DNA of 64,000 bases from Pseudomonadota bacterium (lineage in GTDB: Bacteria > Pseudomonadota > Gammaproteobacteria > Burkholderiales > Chitinibacteraceae): contig JAPLQI010000123.1 in the NCBI GenBank assembly GCA_026399755.1, positions 54,301-118,300 of the forward strand, written 5' to 3'. Every line of letters starts with the position of its first letter. Position 1 is the first letter of the stretch. The position numbers were made by a program, and so were the translations under genes. The notes below the pieces were generated by a model. It ran no database searches. It worked only from the letters and a program-made list of their open reading frames with translations, and had not been told where the DNA came from. Below are positions 8,489 to 16,544 of the stretch, in pieces.

Positions 8489-9684
8489 ATCTAAATATTA
8501 CTCGGCAGCCGCTACTGTGGTTTGCCTTTCTGGCGGGGCTGGCTATTCCTGTTTCAACCGCCATGCAAAATATTAGCGCAGGGGTATTGGCTTTATTCGC
8601 GATTTTTACCCCAGAAATACGCCAGAATATTGGCAATGCATTACGCCAGCCTTTAATTCAGGCCTGCCTTTTGATGTATTCGCTCTTTGTATTGGGCGTA
8701 TTCTGGACTGATGCATCAATTAACGATGCGCTTGGCATGTTGCTTAAAATGCGCGCCTATTTATTAGCGCCTTTATTTTTTGCTGTATGTACTTTAGCTC
8801 CGGTCCGCCAGTATTTATTAGCGGGTTTTGGCCTTGGTGCGGTGATTACCCTTGTGCTTTCAATTGGCAGTGGCCTGAGTGGCATCCCGATTATTCAAGG
8901 CGTGATTGGCGATTACTCCGTGTTTAGAACGCATACCTATCACAGCACCTTTGTCAGTTTTCTTGCCTGCGGTATTGCCGCGTATTGGATGGCAGGACGC
9001 TTGCCTAAGCAATGGCGCTGGCCAGCGGCAATCACCATTGCCCTGTGTATTTTTGATGTGTTCTTTATGGTAAAAGGCCGCACGGCGCAAGTATTGTTGC
9101 TCTTACTTTTAGGCTTATTGGTGGTGCTATGGCAGGGCAGGCGCGGTTTTTTTATTGCACTGATTGCTACTGCAGTAATGGGGCCTTTGCTCTATTTAGG
9201 ATCCAGTTCATTGCGCACAGGAATGAGTACCGTGCAAAGCGATGTGCAAAGCTACGATAAAGGCGATATTGATACCTCAGTGGGCTTGAGATTATTTTTC
9301 CATAAAGTAGCTAAAGATTTAATTAAAGAAGCGCCTGTTCTGGGGCATGGCACGGGTAGTTATGCCCAAAACTATTTAAAGAATGCCGGTGATTCGGAAG
9401 TGCGCCGCTCATTTGCTAATCCGCATAATGATTATTTATGGTTGGGTGTAGAGCTGGGTATTGTGGGGATGTTGTCCTTGGTTTTAGTTTTACTCGCCAC
9501 AGCAAAACAAGCATGGAATACCATTTCGGCTGAGCGCTGGTTAGGCCTAGTATTAGTCTGCTCTTACGGGGTATCTACCTTAGCCAATTCATTTTTTACC
9601 GACAATATTACGGGCCTAGCCTATGTGCTATTGGCTTGTGCCTTGTTGGCGGGCTCCAGTTTTCAGCGTAAGGTTTCTTTATGA
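8485..9684 (+). CDS. O-antigen ligase family membrane protein (WaaL/Wzy_C type)
   Basis: A 399-residue polytopic inner-membrane protein with about ten to twelve hydrophobic segments and one large periplasmic loop (about 240-320). The loop ends GHGTGSYAQNYL and FANPHNDYLWLGVELGIVG. The HND motif followed by a hydrophobic helix is the hallmark of the Wzy_C domain of O-antigen ligases, which join undecaprenyl-linked glycan to the lipid A core. Flanking glycosyltransferases overlap it by four bases on both sides, so it acts in the same LPS pathway. A polymerase or glycoprotein-ligase activity cannot be excluded from sequence. Confidence 0.87.
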   Translation: MNLNITRQPLLWFAFLAGLAIPVSTAMQNISAGVLALFAIFTPEIRQNIGNALRQPLIQACLLMYSLFVLGVFWTDASINDALGMLLKMRAYLLAPLFFAVCTLAPVRQYLLAGFGLGAVITLVLSIGSGLSGIPIIQGVIGDYSVFRTHTYHSTFVSFLACGIAAYWMAGRLPKQWRWPAAITIALCIFDVFFMVKGRTAQVLLLLLLGLLVVLWQGRRGFFIALIATAVMGPLLYLGSSSLRTGMSTVQSDVQSYDKGDIDTSVGLRLFFHKVAKDLIKEAPVLGHGTGSYAQNYLKNAGDSEVRRSFANPHNDYLWLGVELGIVGMLSLVLVLLATAKQAWNTISAERWLGLVLVCSYGVSTLANSFFTDNITGLAYVLLACALLAGSSFQRKVSL

Positions 9685-10496
9685 TTAGCATTATTACTGC
9701 CATCCATAATCAATTAGCGGTTAATCAATTATTCTGGGAAAACCTGCAGCGCTATACCCATCACGCCTTTGAGCTGATTATTATTGATAATGGCTCGAAT
9801 GATGGCAGTGCTGAATTCTTTGATTCGGTGGGGGCAATCGTGATTCGTAATCACGCTAATTACGCCTATCCACACAGCCAGAATCAGGGGATTGCCATTG
9901 CAAAATATGACTGGCTCGCTTTTCTTAATAATGACATTATCGTATCCCCCCTGTGGGATATTAAACTGATTGAATCGATGACCGCGAATGGTTTAGAGGT
10001 GGCTACGGTTTGCGGAATTGAGCAAATTGAAAATGCTCAAGAGACTAAAAAACTGAAGCATCGCTGGCAAAAAATTAAAAACTTCCTTGGCTTATTTGGT
10101 TTTAATCGCACCACACTCAGCTGGATGCATAAGCTGATGTATCGCAATTGGGAAGGTTTTTGCCTTGATAGGCAAACGCGATTTAAGCATCAAGTTAAAG
10201 AAGGTTTTGTGGGTAATACGGTGATGATAGCCCGTAGTGCTCTGGCTAAAATTGGCGTGTGGGATGAGCGCATTCAGGCCGCTGATTTCGATCTATATTT
10301 ACGCACTAAAAAGCGTGAACAAGAGGTTGGCGATATGCGCGCTATGCATGTTTGCCTAGACGTATTTATTCACCACTATATTCGCCTGACGATGAAAGCG
10401 GGCTATCCGCCATTTGCGGATAGAGATCAGCTGATTGGTCTGGAAGATAAATGGTCAGACGCAGAGCGGGCGCAATTACAGCAATTAAATAAATAA
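9681..10496 (+). CDS. Family 2 glycosyltransferase
   Basis: The 271-residue GT-A protein begins ISIITAIHNQLAVNQLF and contains ELIIIDNGSNDGSAEFF and the DXD-type metal site FLNNDIIVSP. These are the features of GT2 enzymes related to rhamnosyl- and O-antigen transferases. FVGNTVMIARSALAKIGVWDERIQAADFDLYLR is the usual acceptor-side block. The start overlaps the O-antigen ligase stop as ATGA, placing it as the last gene of a three-gene LPS operon. A subfamily B repeat follows the stop. Confidence 0.87.
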   Translation: MISIITAIHNQLAVNQLFWENLQRYTHHAFELIIIDNGSNDGSAEFFDSVGAIVIRNHANYAYPHSQNQGIAIAKYDWLAFLNNDIIVSPLWDIKLIESMTANGLEVATVCGIEQIENAQETKKLKHRWQKIKNFLGLFGFNRTTLSWMHKLMYRNWEGFCLDRQTRFKHQVKEGFVGNTVMIARSALAKIGVWDERIQAADFDLYLRTKKREQEVGDMRAMHVCLDVFIHHYIRLTMKAGYPPFADRDQLIGLEDKWSDAERAQLQQLNK

Positions 10497-10500
10497 GGGC

Positions 10501-10629
10501 ATATAAAGTTCTGTGGACACAGAGGTCAGTGAGAACATAGAGCACACTGAGAAAAGCATAATGGTTTTCTTGGTTTTCTCAGTGTGCTGTTTTTTATCTC
10601 AGTGTGCTCTGTGTCTACAGATCTTATAT
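10501..10629. repeat. Inverted-repeat element, subfamily B, copy 1
   Basis: The left arm carries ATATAAAGTTCTGTGGACAC and AGAGCACACTGAGAAAA. The right arm is its complement (TTTTCTCAGTGTGC, then CTCTGTGTCTACAGATCTTA). The right arm contains a second partial internal repeat of TCAGTGTGCT. The ends differ from subfamily A (CTGTAGACACAGAG instead of TTGAACCACGGAG), but the inner CACAGAG/GAGAAAA pattern is shared. It separates the LPS operon from metX. Confidence 0.88.
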
Positions 10630-10663
10630 TTGGTATTGCCAGATTTTTGGAAATGGAAAAACA

Positions 10664-11803
10664 ATGCAGCTACCTCGCAGCGTTGGTTTAGTCACCGCTC
10701 AAAAAGCGGTTTTTGACGAGCCAATTACTTTATCTTCCGGCGCTATCCTGCCGTATTACGAGTTGGTTTATGAAACCTATGGCACGCTGAATGCCGATGC
10801 GTCGAATGCCATTCTGGTTTGCCATGCTTTATCGGGTAATCATCATGTGGCTGGCCGCTATACCGTCGATGATAAAAATCCTGGCTGGTGGGATACGATG
10901 ATAGGGCCGGGCAAGCCAATTGATACCGATAAATTCTTTGTTATTGGTTTAAATAATCTGGGAGGTTGCCATGGTTCAACCGGGCCTTCTTCGATTAATC
11001 CGGCTACCGGCCAGCCTTATGGTTCGACTTTCCCGCTGGTATTGGTGAGGGATTGGGTAGAAACGCAAAAACGATTAGCCGATCGCTTAGGTATTGCTCA
11101 ATTTGCAGCAGTCATTGGCGGTAGCTTGGGTGGGATGCAAGCGCTGCGTTGGTCTATTACCCATCCAGAACGAATTCGCCATTGCTTGGTGATTGCCTCT
11201 GCGCCTAAATTAACCGCGCAAAATATTGCCTTTAATGATGTGGCCCGTCAGGCGATTTTGACCGATCCTGATTTTCATGGTGGCGATTATTATCAGCACA
11301 ATACCCTGCCACGGCGTGGCCTGCGATTGGCCCGAATGTTGGGGCATATCACTTATTTAAGCGACGATGGCATGGGCGAGAAATTTGGCCGGCTATTGCG
11401 CTCGGGTGAATATAAATACGGCTTTGAAGTGGAATTCGAAATTGAATCGTATTTACGCTATCAAGGCGATAAATTTGCCGAAATATTTGATGCCAATACC
11501 TATTTACTGATGACCAAGGCGCTGGATTATTTTGATCCGGCCCGTCATTACAATAATGATTTAGTGGCGGCTTTAAGCGAAGCCAAGGCGCAATTCCTAG
11601 TCGTTTCATTTACCACTGATTGGCGTTTTTCTCCTGCCCGCTCTAAAGAAATTGTAAAAGCTTTACTCGCGGCTAAACGCCAAGTTTCTTATGCAGAAAT
11701 TGAATCAGAACACGGCCATGATGCATTCTTAATGGAAGACGCTCCTTATCACGCCATTATGCGGAATTATATGTCGCGGATTGCTAAGGAGATTACTCAA
11801 TGA
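10664..11803 (+). CDS. metX: Homoserine O-acyltransferase (MetX family)
   Basis: This alpha/beta-hydrolase-fold enzyme activates homoserine for methionine synthesis by acetylation or succinylation. The 379-residue product has the nucleophile elbow [12 protein letters not shown] with Ser154, the oxyanion region [11 protein letters not shown], the [10 protein letters not shown] block, and the late Asp/His of the catalytic triad in TTDWRFSP and [10 protein letters not shown]. The ATG at 10664 follows TTGGAAATGGAAA; a frame reaching back to 10604 runs into the repeat. The stop overlaps metW by four bases. Many proteobacterial MetX enzymes paired with MetW use succinyl-CoA, so the acyl donor is not fixed by homology alone. 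Confidence 0.94.
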   Translation: MQLPRSVGLVTAQKAVFDEPITLSSGAILPYYELVYETYGTLNADASNAILVCHALSGNHHVAGRYTVDDKNPGWWDTMIGPGKPIDTDKFFVIGLNNLGGCHGSTGPSSINPATGQPYGSTFPLVLVRDWVETQKRLADRLGIAQFAAVIGGSLGGMQALRWSITHPERIRHCLVIASAPKLTAQNIAFNDVARQAILTDPDFHGGDYYQHNTLPRRGLRLARMLGHITYLSDDGMGEKFGRLLRSGEYKYGFEVEFEIESYLRYQGDKFAEIFDANTYLLMTKALDYFDPARHYNNDLVAALSEAKAQFLVVSFTTDWRFSPARSKEIVKALLAAKRQVSYAEIESEHGHDAFLMEDAPYHAIMRNYMSRIAKEITQ

Positions 11804-12396
11804 GCGAGTTAAAAACTTTACGCCCTGATTTGCAATATATTGCCGATTGGATTCCCCCTCAATCTAGAGTATTGGATTTAGGCTGTGGTGATGGCGAATT
11901 GCTGGCTTGGCTGGCAGCCAAAAAAGAAGTCAGCGGCTATGGCGTTGAAATTGATGTCAATGGCGTGGTGGGCTGCGTGGCTAATGGCGTGAATGTAATT
12001 CAAAGCGATATGGAAAGTGGCTTATCGACTTTTGAAGACCATTCCTTTGATTATGTGGTGCTTTCACTCACCATTCAGGCCATGCACAATATTGAAGGTA
12101 TTTTGCAGGAAATGGTCAGAGTGGGTAAAACCGGCATCGTGACCTTTCCTAATTTTGGCTTTTGGGAAAATCGCTGGCAAATCTTAATGGGCCGTATGCC
12201 GGTATCAGAAACGATTCCTTTTGAGTGGTATAACACGCCCAATATCCATTTTTGCACCGTGAATGATTTTGCTAAATTATTGAATAAATTAGGCTTAAAA
12301 ATAGATCATCAATTGGTATTAAATCAGGGTGAAAAAGTAGAATTCTTACCCAATCTATTAGGCAGCTTGGCTTTGGTGCGGTTTAATAAAGTTTAA
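11800..12396 (+). CDS. metW: Methionine biosynthesis protein MetW
   Basis: A 198-residue class I SAM-dependent methyltransferase-fold protein with motif [17 protein letters not shown], then GVEID, the acidic [12 protein letters not shown] and the MetW-specific [20 protein letters not shown] and [11 protein letters not shown]. MetW is encoded next to metX throughout beta- and alphaproteobacteria and is needed for methionine synthesis there, probably by supporting MetX. The start overlaps the metX stop (ATGA at 11800), confirming coupled translation. Confidence 0.95.
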   Translation: MSELKTLRPDLQYIADWIPPQSRVLDLGCGDGELLAWLAAKKEVSGYGVEIDVNGVVGCVANGVNVIQSDMESGLSTFEDHSFDYVVLSLTIQAMHNIEGILQEMVRVGKTGIVTFPNFGFWENRWQILMGRMPVSETIPFEWYNTPNIHFCTVNDFAKLLNKLGLKIDHQLVLNQGEKVEFLPNLLGSLALVRFNKV

Positions 12397-12408
12397 TCGT
12401 GATTTAAG

Positions 12409-12563
12409 CAAACCCAGATCTTGAAACACGGAGGCCACAGAGAACACGGAGTTTCACGGAGAAAAACTATATAGTTTTGTTTGTTCTAATTAACTTGTTA
12501 TTGCGCTTTTCTCCGTGGTCCTCTGTGTTCTCCTTTTTCTCCGTGTTTTAAGGTGTGGGTTTT
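12409..12563. repeat. Inverted-repeat element, subfamily A, copy 3
   Basis: The left arm (CAAACCCAGATCTTGAAACA, then CGGAGGCCACAGAGAACACG) pairs with the right arm, which ends CTCCGTGTTTTAAGGTGTGG. The unpaired centre (about 12465-12504) is longer and AT-rich compared with the other copies. The outer ends have diverged slightly (TTGAAACAC for TTGAACCAC). It lies 12 bp after the metW stop. Confidence 0.88.
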
Positions 12564-12587
12564 CTTTATCCATTACAAAGGCACTCA

Positions 12588-13559
12588 ATGACTATTCGTT
12601 TTGGGATTATCGGCACTGGCCATATCGCTAATCGCTTTGCTCAGGGTTTGGCTTTGATTCCTGAGCAGGCCCAGCTTGCTGCGGTGTGGAACCGCAATCA
12701 GGCTAAGGCCGCAGCTTTTGCTGATCAGTATGGCGGGGTGGTGCATCAAAGCGTAGATGATTTGCTCGCCAGCGATATCGACGCGGTGTATATCGCTACG
12801 CCCCATACCAGCCATGCTGAGTACAGCATAGCTGCCATGAAGGCGGGTAAGGCGGTACTGTGTGAGAAGCCTGCGGCCACCAGCCTTGCCGAGCTGGAAC
12901 GTGTGCTGGATGTGGCGACGCAAACTGGCCAGTTGTTTATGGAGGCAATGAAGCCAGGCTTTTATCCGCTGTATCAGGCGCTGCGTGAGCACTTATTGAT
13001 CGACCCGATCGGCCCGATTGCTTTTGTGCGTTGTGGCTTTGCCAACCCTAATGTGGCACCAGACCATGCCGTGCTAAAGCCAGAAATGGCGGGCGGTGGT
13101 CTGCTGGATATCGGTATTTATGGCGCGTTTTTAGCGGTGGATTGGCTGGGTGGCGTGCAGAATGTGCAGGCTTTGGGGCGGCTTAATGGTGGTGTGGATA
13201 CTTTTGCCAGCATCAATAGTCAGCACAGCGGCGGTATCAGCCAGCTTTATTGCGGCCTTGATCTGGCTGGATCGGGGGAGGCGATGCTGGCTGGCCCAGA
13301 TGGCCATGTTGTGTTGGATGAAAAATGGTGGAACCCAACTGCCGCGACTATTTTCTATAAAGATGGCCGAAAAGTCAGGCTGGAAATGCCGCCTGTGGGC
13401 TCTGGCCTGCAATATGAAGCCGCACATTTTTGCCACTTATTGAGCACAGGCCAAAGCGAAAGCCCATTGATGCCTTACGCTCATTCCAGAGCCATGATTG
13501 CCATGATGGATGCGGCAAGAGCCGAGTTGGGTTTGGTGTATCCATTTGAGGCGAGCTAA
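12588..13559 (+). CDS. Gfo/Idh/MocA family NAD(P)-dependent oxidoreductase
   Basis: A 323-residue two-domain dehydrogenase. Residues 1-120 form a Rossmann fold with the dinucleotide loop GIIGTGHIANRFAQG and the family's CEKPAATS motif (EKP). The C-terminal domain is the alpha/beta substrate domain (about 130-320), with GGGLLDIGIY. The family oxidises or reduces sugars, inositols and dihydrodiols; the substrate is not apparent. The ATG at 12588 follows AAAGG with proper spacing; a longer frame begins in the preceding repeat. The following LysR gene is convergent. Confidence 0.87.
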   Translation: MTIRFGIIGTGHIANRFAQGLALIPEQAQLAAVWNRNQAKAAAFADQYGGVVHQSVDDLLASDIDAVYIATPHTSHAEYSIAAMKAGKAVLCEKPAATSLAELERVLDVATQTGQLFMEAMKPGFYPLYQALREHLLIDPIGPIAFVRCGFANPNVAPDHAVLKPEMAGGGLLDIGIYGAFLAVDWLGGVQNVQALGRLNGGVDTFASINSQHSGGISQLYCGLDLAGSGEAMLAGPDGHVVLDEKWWNPTAATIFYKDGRKVRLEMPPVGSGLQYEAAHFCHLLSTGQSESPLMPYAHSRAMIAMMDAARAELGLVYPFEAS

Positions 13560-13573
13560 ATAGCGCGCTTAGG

Positions 13574-14488
13574 CTAATGAATTGATAGCGTTTCTTTAGC
13601 AAACCAATCGCTCAAAAAATCAATCAACACGCGCAGCTTGGCCGGTTGGGGTAGGCGTTGTGGGTAGACTAGATACAGCGATTGGGCGGGCAGGCTAAAC
13701 TCGGGCAACAGTTGCTGGAGCTGCCCGCTGGCTAAATCGCCAGCAATTAAGTAATAAGGCAAACACACCGCTCCCGCGCCATCTAAGGCCAGATTCCTTA
13801 GCAAGCCATAATCGCTGATTCTTAACTCCGCCTTGATATCCACCGCGTGTAATTCCTTGCCACGATTAAAAACCCAGTGGCAAGGGTCGCGAAAGTGAGA
13901 GTTAGCAAGGCAGGGCCAAGCTAGCAAATCAATGGGTGAGGCCAGTGCAGGCAAACCCGCTATACAAGCCGGGGATGCAACAAGGCAAAGTTGCACCGAT
14001 ACCAAGGGCTTCGACACCAGCCGCTCATGCCCCAAATAGCCTGACCGCACCGCAAGATCATAGCCATCGGCCTCTAAATCTCGCGGCTCGCGGCTGACAT
14101 CCAGTTCTACTTCCAAAAGTGGATATTGCTCGCGCAGCGTCATTAAAATCTGCGACATAAATACCCCGCCAAAACTAGTTGGCACGGTGATACGCAATAA
14201 ACCTGCCACTTCTTCACGCAAAGCGAGTACAGCCTGCTGGGCGGCCGAAACCTGCGCTTGCCATGATAAACAATGCGCCAAATAAACCTTGCCCGCCTCG
14301 GTGAGATTGAGTTTGCGTGTGCTGCGAAAAAACAGCGCAACTTTTAGCAGATTTTCTAGTTGCGATACCTGTTTGCTAGCATAGGATTTAGAACAGCCTA
14401 AAATTTCTGCAGCCCGAGTAAAGCTCCCTTGCTCTGCCACACAGGCAAAGGTATTGGCCCAAATCACTTGCTGACTGATTGTTTCCAT
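13574..14488 (-). CDS. LysR-family transcriptional regulator
   Basis: A 304-residue regulator with the N-terminal winged helix-turn-helix (about 8-67: FACVAEQGSFTRAAEILGCSKSYASKQVSQLENLL, FFRSTRKLNLTEAG) and a C-terminal effector domain of the periplasmic-binding fold (about 95-295, LLRITVPTSFGG). It is divergent from the SDR gene at 14622 across a 133-bp AT-rich gap that contains a 21-bp imperfect palindrome. By the usual LysR arrangement it is likely to control that gene and itself. The effector is unknown. Confidence 0.92.
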   Translation of the reverse strand: METISQQVIWANTFACVAEQGSFTRAAEILGCSKSYASKQVSQLENLLKVALFFRSTRKLNLTEAGKVYLAHCLSWQAQVSAAQQAVLALREEVAGLLRITVPTSFGGVFMSQILMTLREQYPLLEVELDVSREPRDLEADGYDLAVRSGYLGHERLVSKPLVSVQLCLVASPACIAGLPALASPIDLLAWPCLANSHFRDPCHWVFNRGKELHAVDIKAELRISDYGLLRNLALDGAGAVCLPYYLIAGDLASGQLQQLLPEFSLPAQSLYLVYPQRLPQPAKLRVLIDFLSDWFAKETLSIH

Positions 14489-14504
14489 AGAGGCAACACT
14501 CGAT

Positions 14505-14525
14505 TGATTATTAAGCTAATTATCA
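14505..14525. promoter_or_regulatory. Candidate LysR operator (imperfect palindrome)
   Basis: The 21-bp dyad has half-sites of the form TGATnATTA facing TAATnATCA with a three-base centre. It is 17 bp upstream of the minus-strand LysR start and about 97 bp before the SDR start, where a LysR autoregulatory and activation site would be expected. The size suits a LysR box but not the strict T-N11-A spacing rule, so the assignment is inference. Confidence 0.4.
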
Positions 14526-14621
14526 TTGATTAAAGTTTGTTTATGCTAGTAGCTATACACAATTAAGGCTAATCAAAGGCCAATAGCCTACTAAGCAAAC
14601 CCATCATCACAGAGAAAAACT

Positions 14622-15224
14622 ATGAAAATCCTTGTTATCGGTGCCAATGGCACGATCGGCAAAGCCGTTGTTACAGAGCTAGCCGCACGCCACGAAATCA
14701 TCACCGCAGGCAGAAGCAGCGGCGAATATCGAGTTGATCTAAAAGACGCAGCCAGCATCACCGCGCTGTTTAAAGAAGTAGGCAAAGTGGACGCGGTGAT
14801 CTCTGCCGCAGGGAATGTACACTTCGCCCCGCTGGCCGAATTTAGCGCCGACCATTACGCCATCGGTATCAACGATAAGCTGATGGGGCAAGTGAACCTG
14901 GCGCTGGCCGCGCAGGGCGCATTGAATGACGGCGGCTCAATCACCTTAACCAGCGGTATTTTAAGTAGCGATCCGATTCGCTTTGGCAGCAGCGCCAGTA
15001 TGGTAAACGCCGCCATCGACGGCTTTGTCCGCGCCGCAGCCATCGAATTACCACGCGGCCTGCGCATCAACAGCATCAGCCCAACCGTATTGCAAGAAGC
15101 CCTTGAAAGCTACGGCCCCTACTTCCGAGGCTTTGACGCCGTACCCGCCGCAAAAGTAGCACTGGCCTATAGCAAAAGCGTAGAAGGCGCACAGACTGGG
15201 CAGGTTTATACGGTGAATAACTGA
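14622..15224 (+). CDS. Short-chain dehydrogenase without the YxxxK motif
   Basis: A 200-residue protein with the Rossmann start KILVIGANGTIGKAVV (GxxGxxG), an acidic VDLKD after beta 3, the SAAG motif (NNAG-like) and a conserved SITLTSGIL. Where classical SDR enzymes have the catalytic Tyr-xxx-Lys, the sequence reads SASMVNAAIDGFV, so Tyr and Lys are both missing; the same is true of a known group of short proteobacterial SDR-like proteins. It may bind NADP(H) and use an altered mechanism or serve as a sensor. It is divergent from a LysR gene, its likely regulator. Confidence 0.83.
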   Translation: MKILVIGANGTIGKAVVTELAARHEIITAGRSSGEYRVDLKDAASITALFKEVGKVDAVISAAGNVHFAPLAEFSADHYAIGINDKLMGQVNLALAAQGALNDGGSITLTSGILSSDPIRFGSSASMVNAAIDGFVRAAAIELPRGLRINSISPTVLQEALESYGPYFRGFDAVPAAKVALAYSKSVEGAQTGQVYTVNN

Positions 15225-15225
15225 C

Positions 15226-15665
15226 ACCACTGAGGAGACAGAGAACACGGTGTTGCACGGAAAAAAACAGGGTTTGAATTAAGTTGTTCTGTAGGTTTTT
15301 AGTATTTTAAAACCCAGTAGTCTGAATTCATATTGCCGCTCGTGGCACGGGGCTTAAATCTCCCCTTGAAGCACGCCGAAGCGAGGAACAAGCGGGGCGG
15401 GGGATCGCTTGGGCGCGAGGGACGAGCCAATCCCGCCCGCCGCCGCCTCGATTGTCCGCAGCGGAGGGGCTTTCGTGCTGGTCGGGGCGGCTTTCTTTGC
15501 TTACTTTCTTGGCCGTTCAAGAAAGTGAGTCCCCGCGGGGATGCCGCACCTAAATCAACGTGCCGAAGGCACTAAAAAGATCTTTTTGACTTTGCTTAGC
15601 ATTGGGTGCCCCGCGTATTTTTTAATATTGCTCGCGGGTTGCACCCGCCCTACAAAATATGAAAC
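15226..15665. repeat. Repeat cluster: degraded half A element plus GC-rich repeat copy 1
   Basis: This 440-bp gene-free stretch holds two repeats. At 15226-15270 is a degraded left arm of the A element (CCACTGAGGAGACAGAGAAC). At about 15345-15600 is a GC-rich repeat beginning GGGGCTTAAATCTCCCC, passing through CTTCGTGCTGG and TTTCTTGGCCG, and ending with the small hairpin GTGCCGAAGGCAC and TTTTTGACTTTGCTTAGC. Sister copies lie at 40577-40835 and 52805-53025. The end (15630-15655) has a GCGGGTTGCACCCGCCCTAC motif. Open frames here are unsupported. Confidence 0.85.
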
Positions 15666-16376
15666 TCACACCTCTTCCACACTATATCGCTCACCCCCCT
15701 GAATCTCAGAAGCCACCAGCCTTGCAATCGCCGCCGCCACATCTTCTGGCTGGCGTAGTAAGCCCTGCTCTTTGCGGGCAATAAAGCGGCCTACGTCGGG
15801 GAATTCTGCTGTGGTGCGTGAGCGGATTTCGGCTTGCATGGCGGTGTCCATCACGCCGGGGTCAAAATTTATGCAGCACACAGGATGCGCTGCCGTGCTT
15901 TGCTCTACCGCCAGCGCACGGATAAAGTGCTCCAAGCCTGCTTTGCTGGCGCAATATAAAGACCAGCTGCCGTAGCCACGAATCGCTGCGCCGGAAGAAA
16001 CCTGCAGCACCGTTTTACGAGCAGGCAGATCGCCAAAATGGCGGATAAACGCCGCAATAATGCGGATCGCTGTATTGAAATTCAGATTCAGATTGGTGGC
16101 AATTGCCTCATCATTCAGCGTAGCAACTGGGGATAGCGGGCTGAGCATGCCCGCGTTATTGATCAGCAGCACCTCTTCCCAAGCTTGGCTAGCCAACTGA
16201 GCAAAATGCCCATCAACCAGATTTGCTGCATTGCTTGCTGCCAAATCAACGCTGATATGACCTGCAAGCTTGCCGCTGCGCGAAAACTCACAAACCTGCC
16301 AGCCTTGGGCTTGATACAAGTTGACCAGCGCCGCGCCTAAACCAGCAGATCCGCCGGTGATACAAAGTAGTTTCAT
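15666..16376 (-). CDS. Short-chain dehydrogenase/reductase
   Basis: A 236-residue classical SDR. The cofactor loop is TGGSAGLGAAL, the NNAG motif is seen in LINNAGML, the catalytic Ser is in VLQVSSGAA and the catalytic pair is YCASK (Tyr-x-x-x-Lys). The late DPGVMDTAMQ block places it near the sepiapterin reductase/benzil reductase-like group, which reduces small dicarbonyl or pterin compounds. The substrate is not known. It is the only gene between two repeat clusters. The ATG at 16376 is preceded on the minus strand by AAAGGAAAAAC, a good ribosome-binding site. Confidence 0.88.
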   Translation of the reverse strand: MKLLCITGGSAGLGAALVNLYQAQGWQVCEFSRSGKLAGHISVDLAASNAANLVDGHFAQLASQAWEEVLLINNAGMLSPLSPVATLNDEAIATNLNLNFNTAIRIIAAFIRHFGDLPARKTVLQVSSGAAIRGYGSWSLYCASKAGLEHFIRALAVEQSTAAHPVCCINFDPGVMDTAMQAEIRSRTTAEFPDVGRFIARKEQGLLRQPEDVAAAIARLVASEIQGGERYSVEEV

Positions 16377-16400
16377 GTTTTTCCTTTGATATATTTTTTA

Positions 16401-16531
16401 GAACCCAAATCTTGAACTACAGAGAACACAGAGCTCCATGGAGAAAAGCAACTAGGGTTCGTAGGGTGTACAAGGACGAAGTCCTTACGCACCAAGGGCC
16501 GGTGCGCAAGAAAAGCGGCTGCACACCCTAC
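16401..16531. repeat. Half A element joined to nested GTAGGGTGT hairpin
   Basis: At 16401-16450 a single left arm of the A element (GAACCCAAATCTTGAACTAC, then AGAGAACACAGAG) ends abruptly. From 16461 another structure follows. GTAGGGTGTACA (16461-16472) pairs with TGCACACCCTAC (16520-16531) with one mismatch, enclosing AAGGAC-GAA-GTCCTT (16472-16486) and GCACC/GGTGC (16489-16505). The right arm of the A element is missing, which suggests the second repeat replaced it. Confidence 0.8.
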
Positions 16532-16544
16532 AGATCTTTTTAAA

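Noticed and set aside
15333..15575. 80-residue Arg/Gly-rich open frame in the GC-rich repeat
   Set aside because: Several frames are open through each repeat copy because of its GC content, and the reading frame is not kept between copies.
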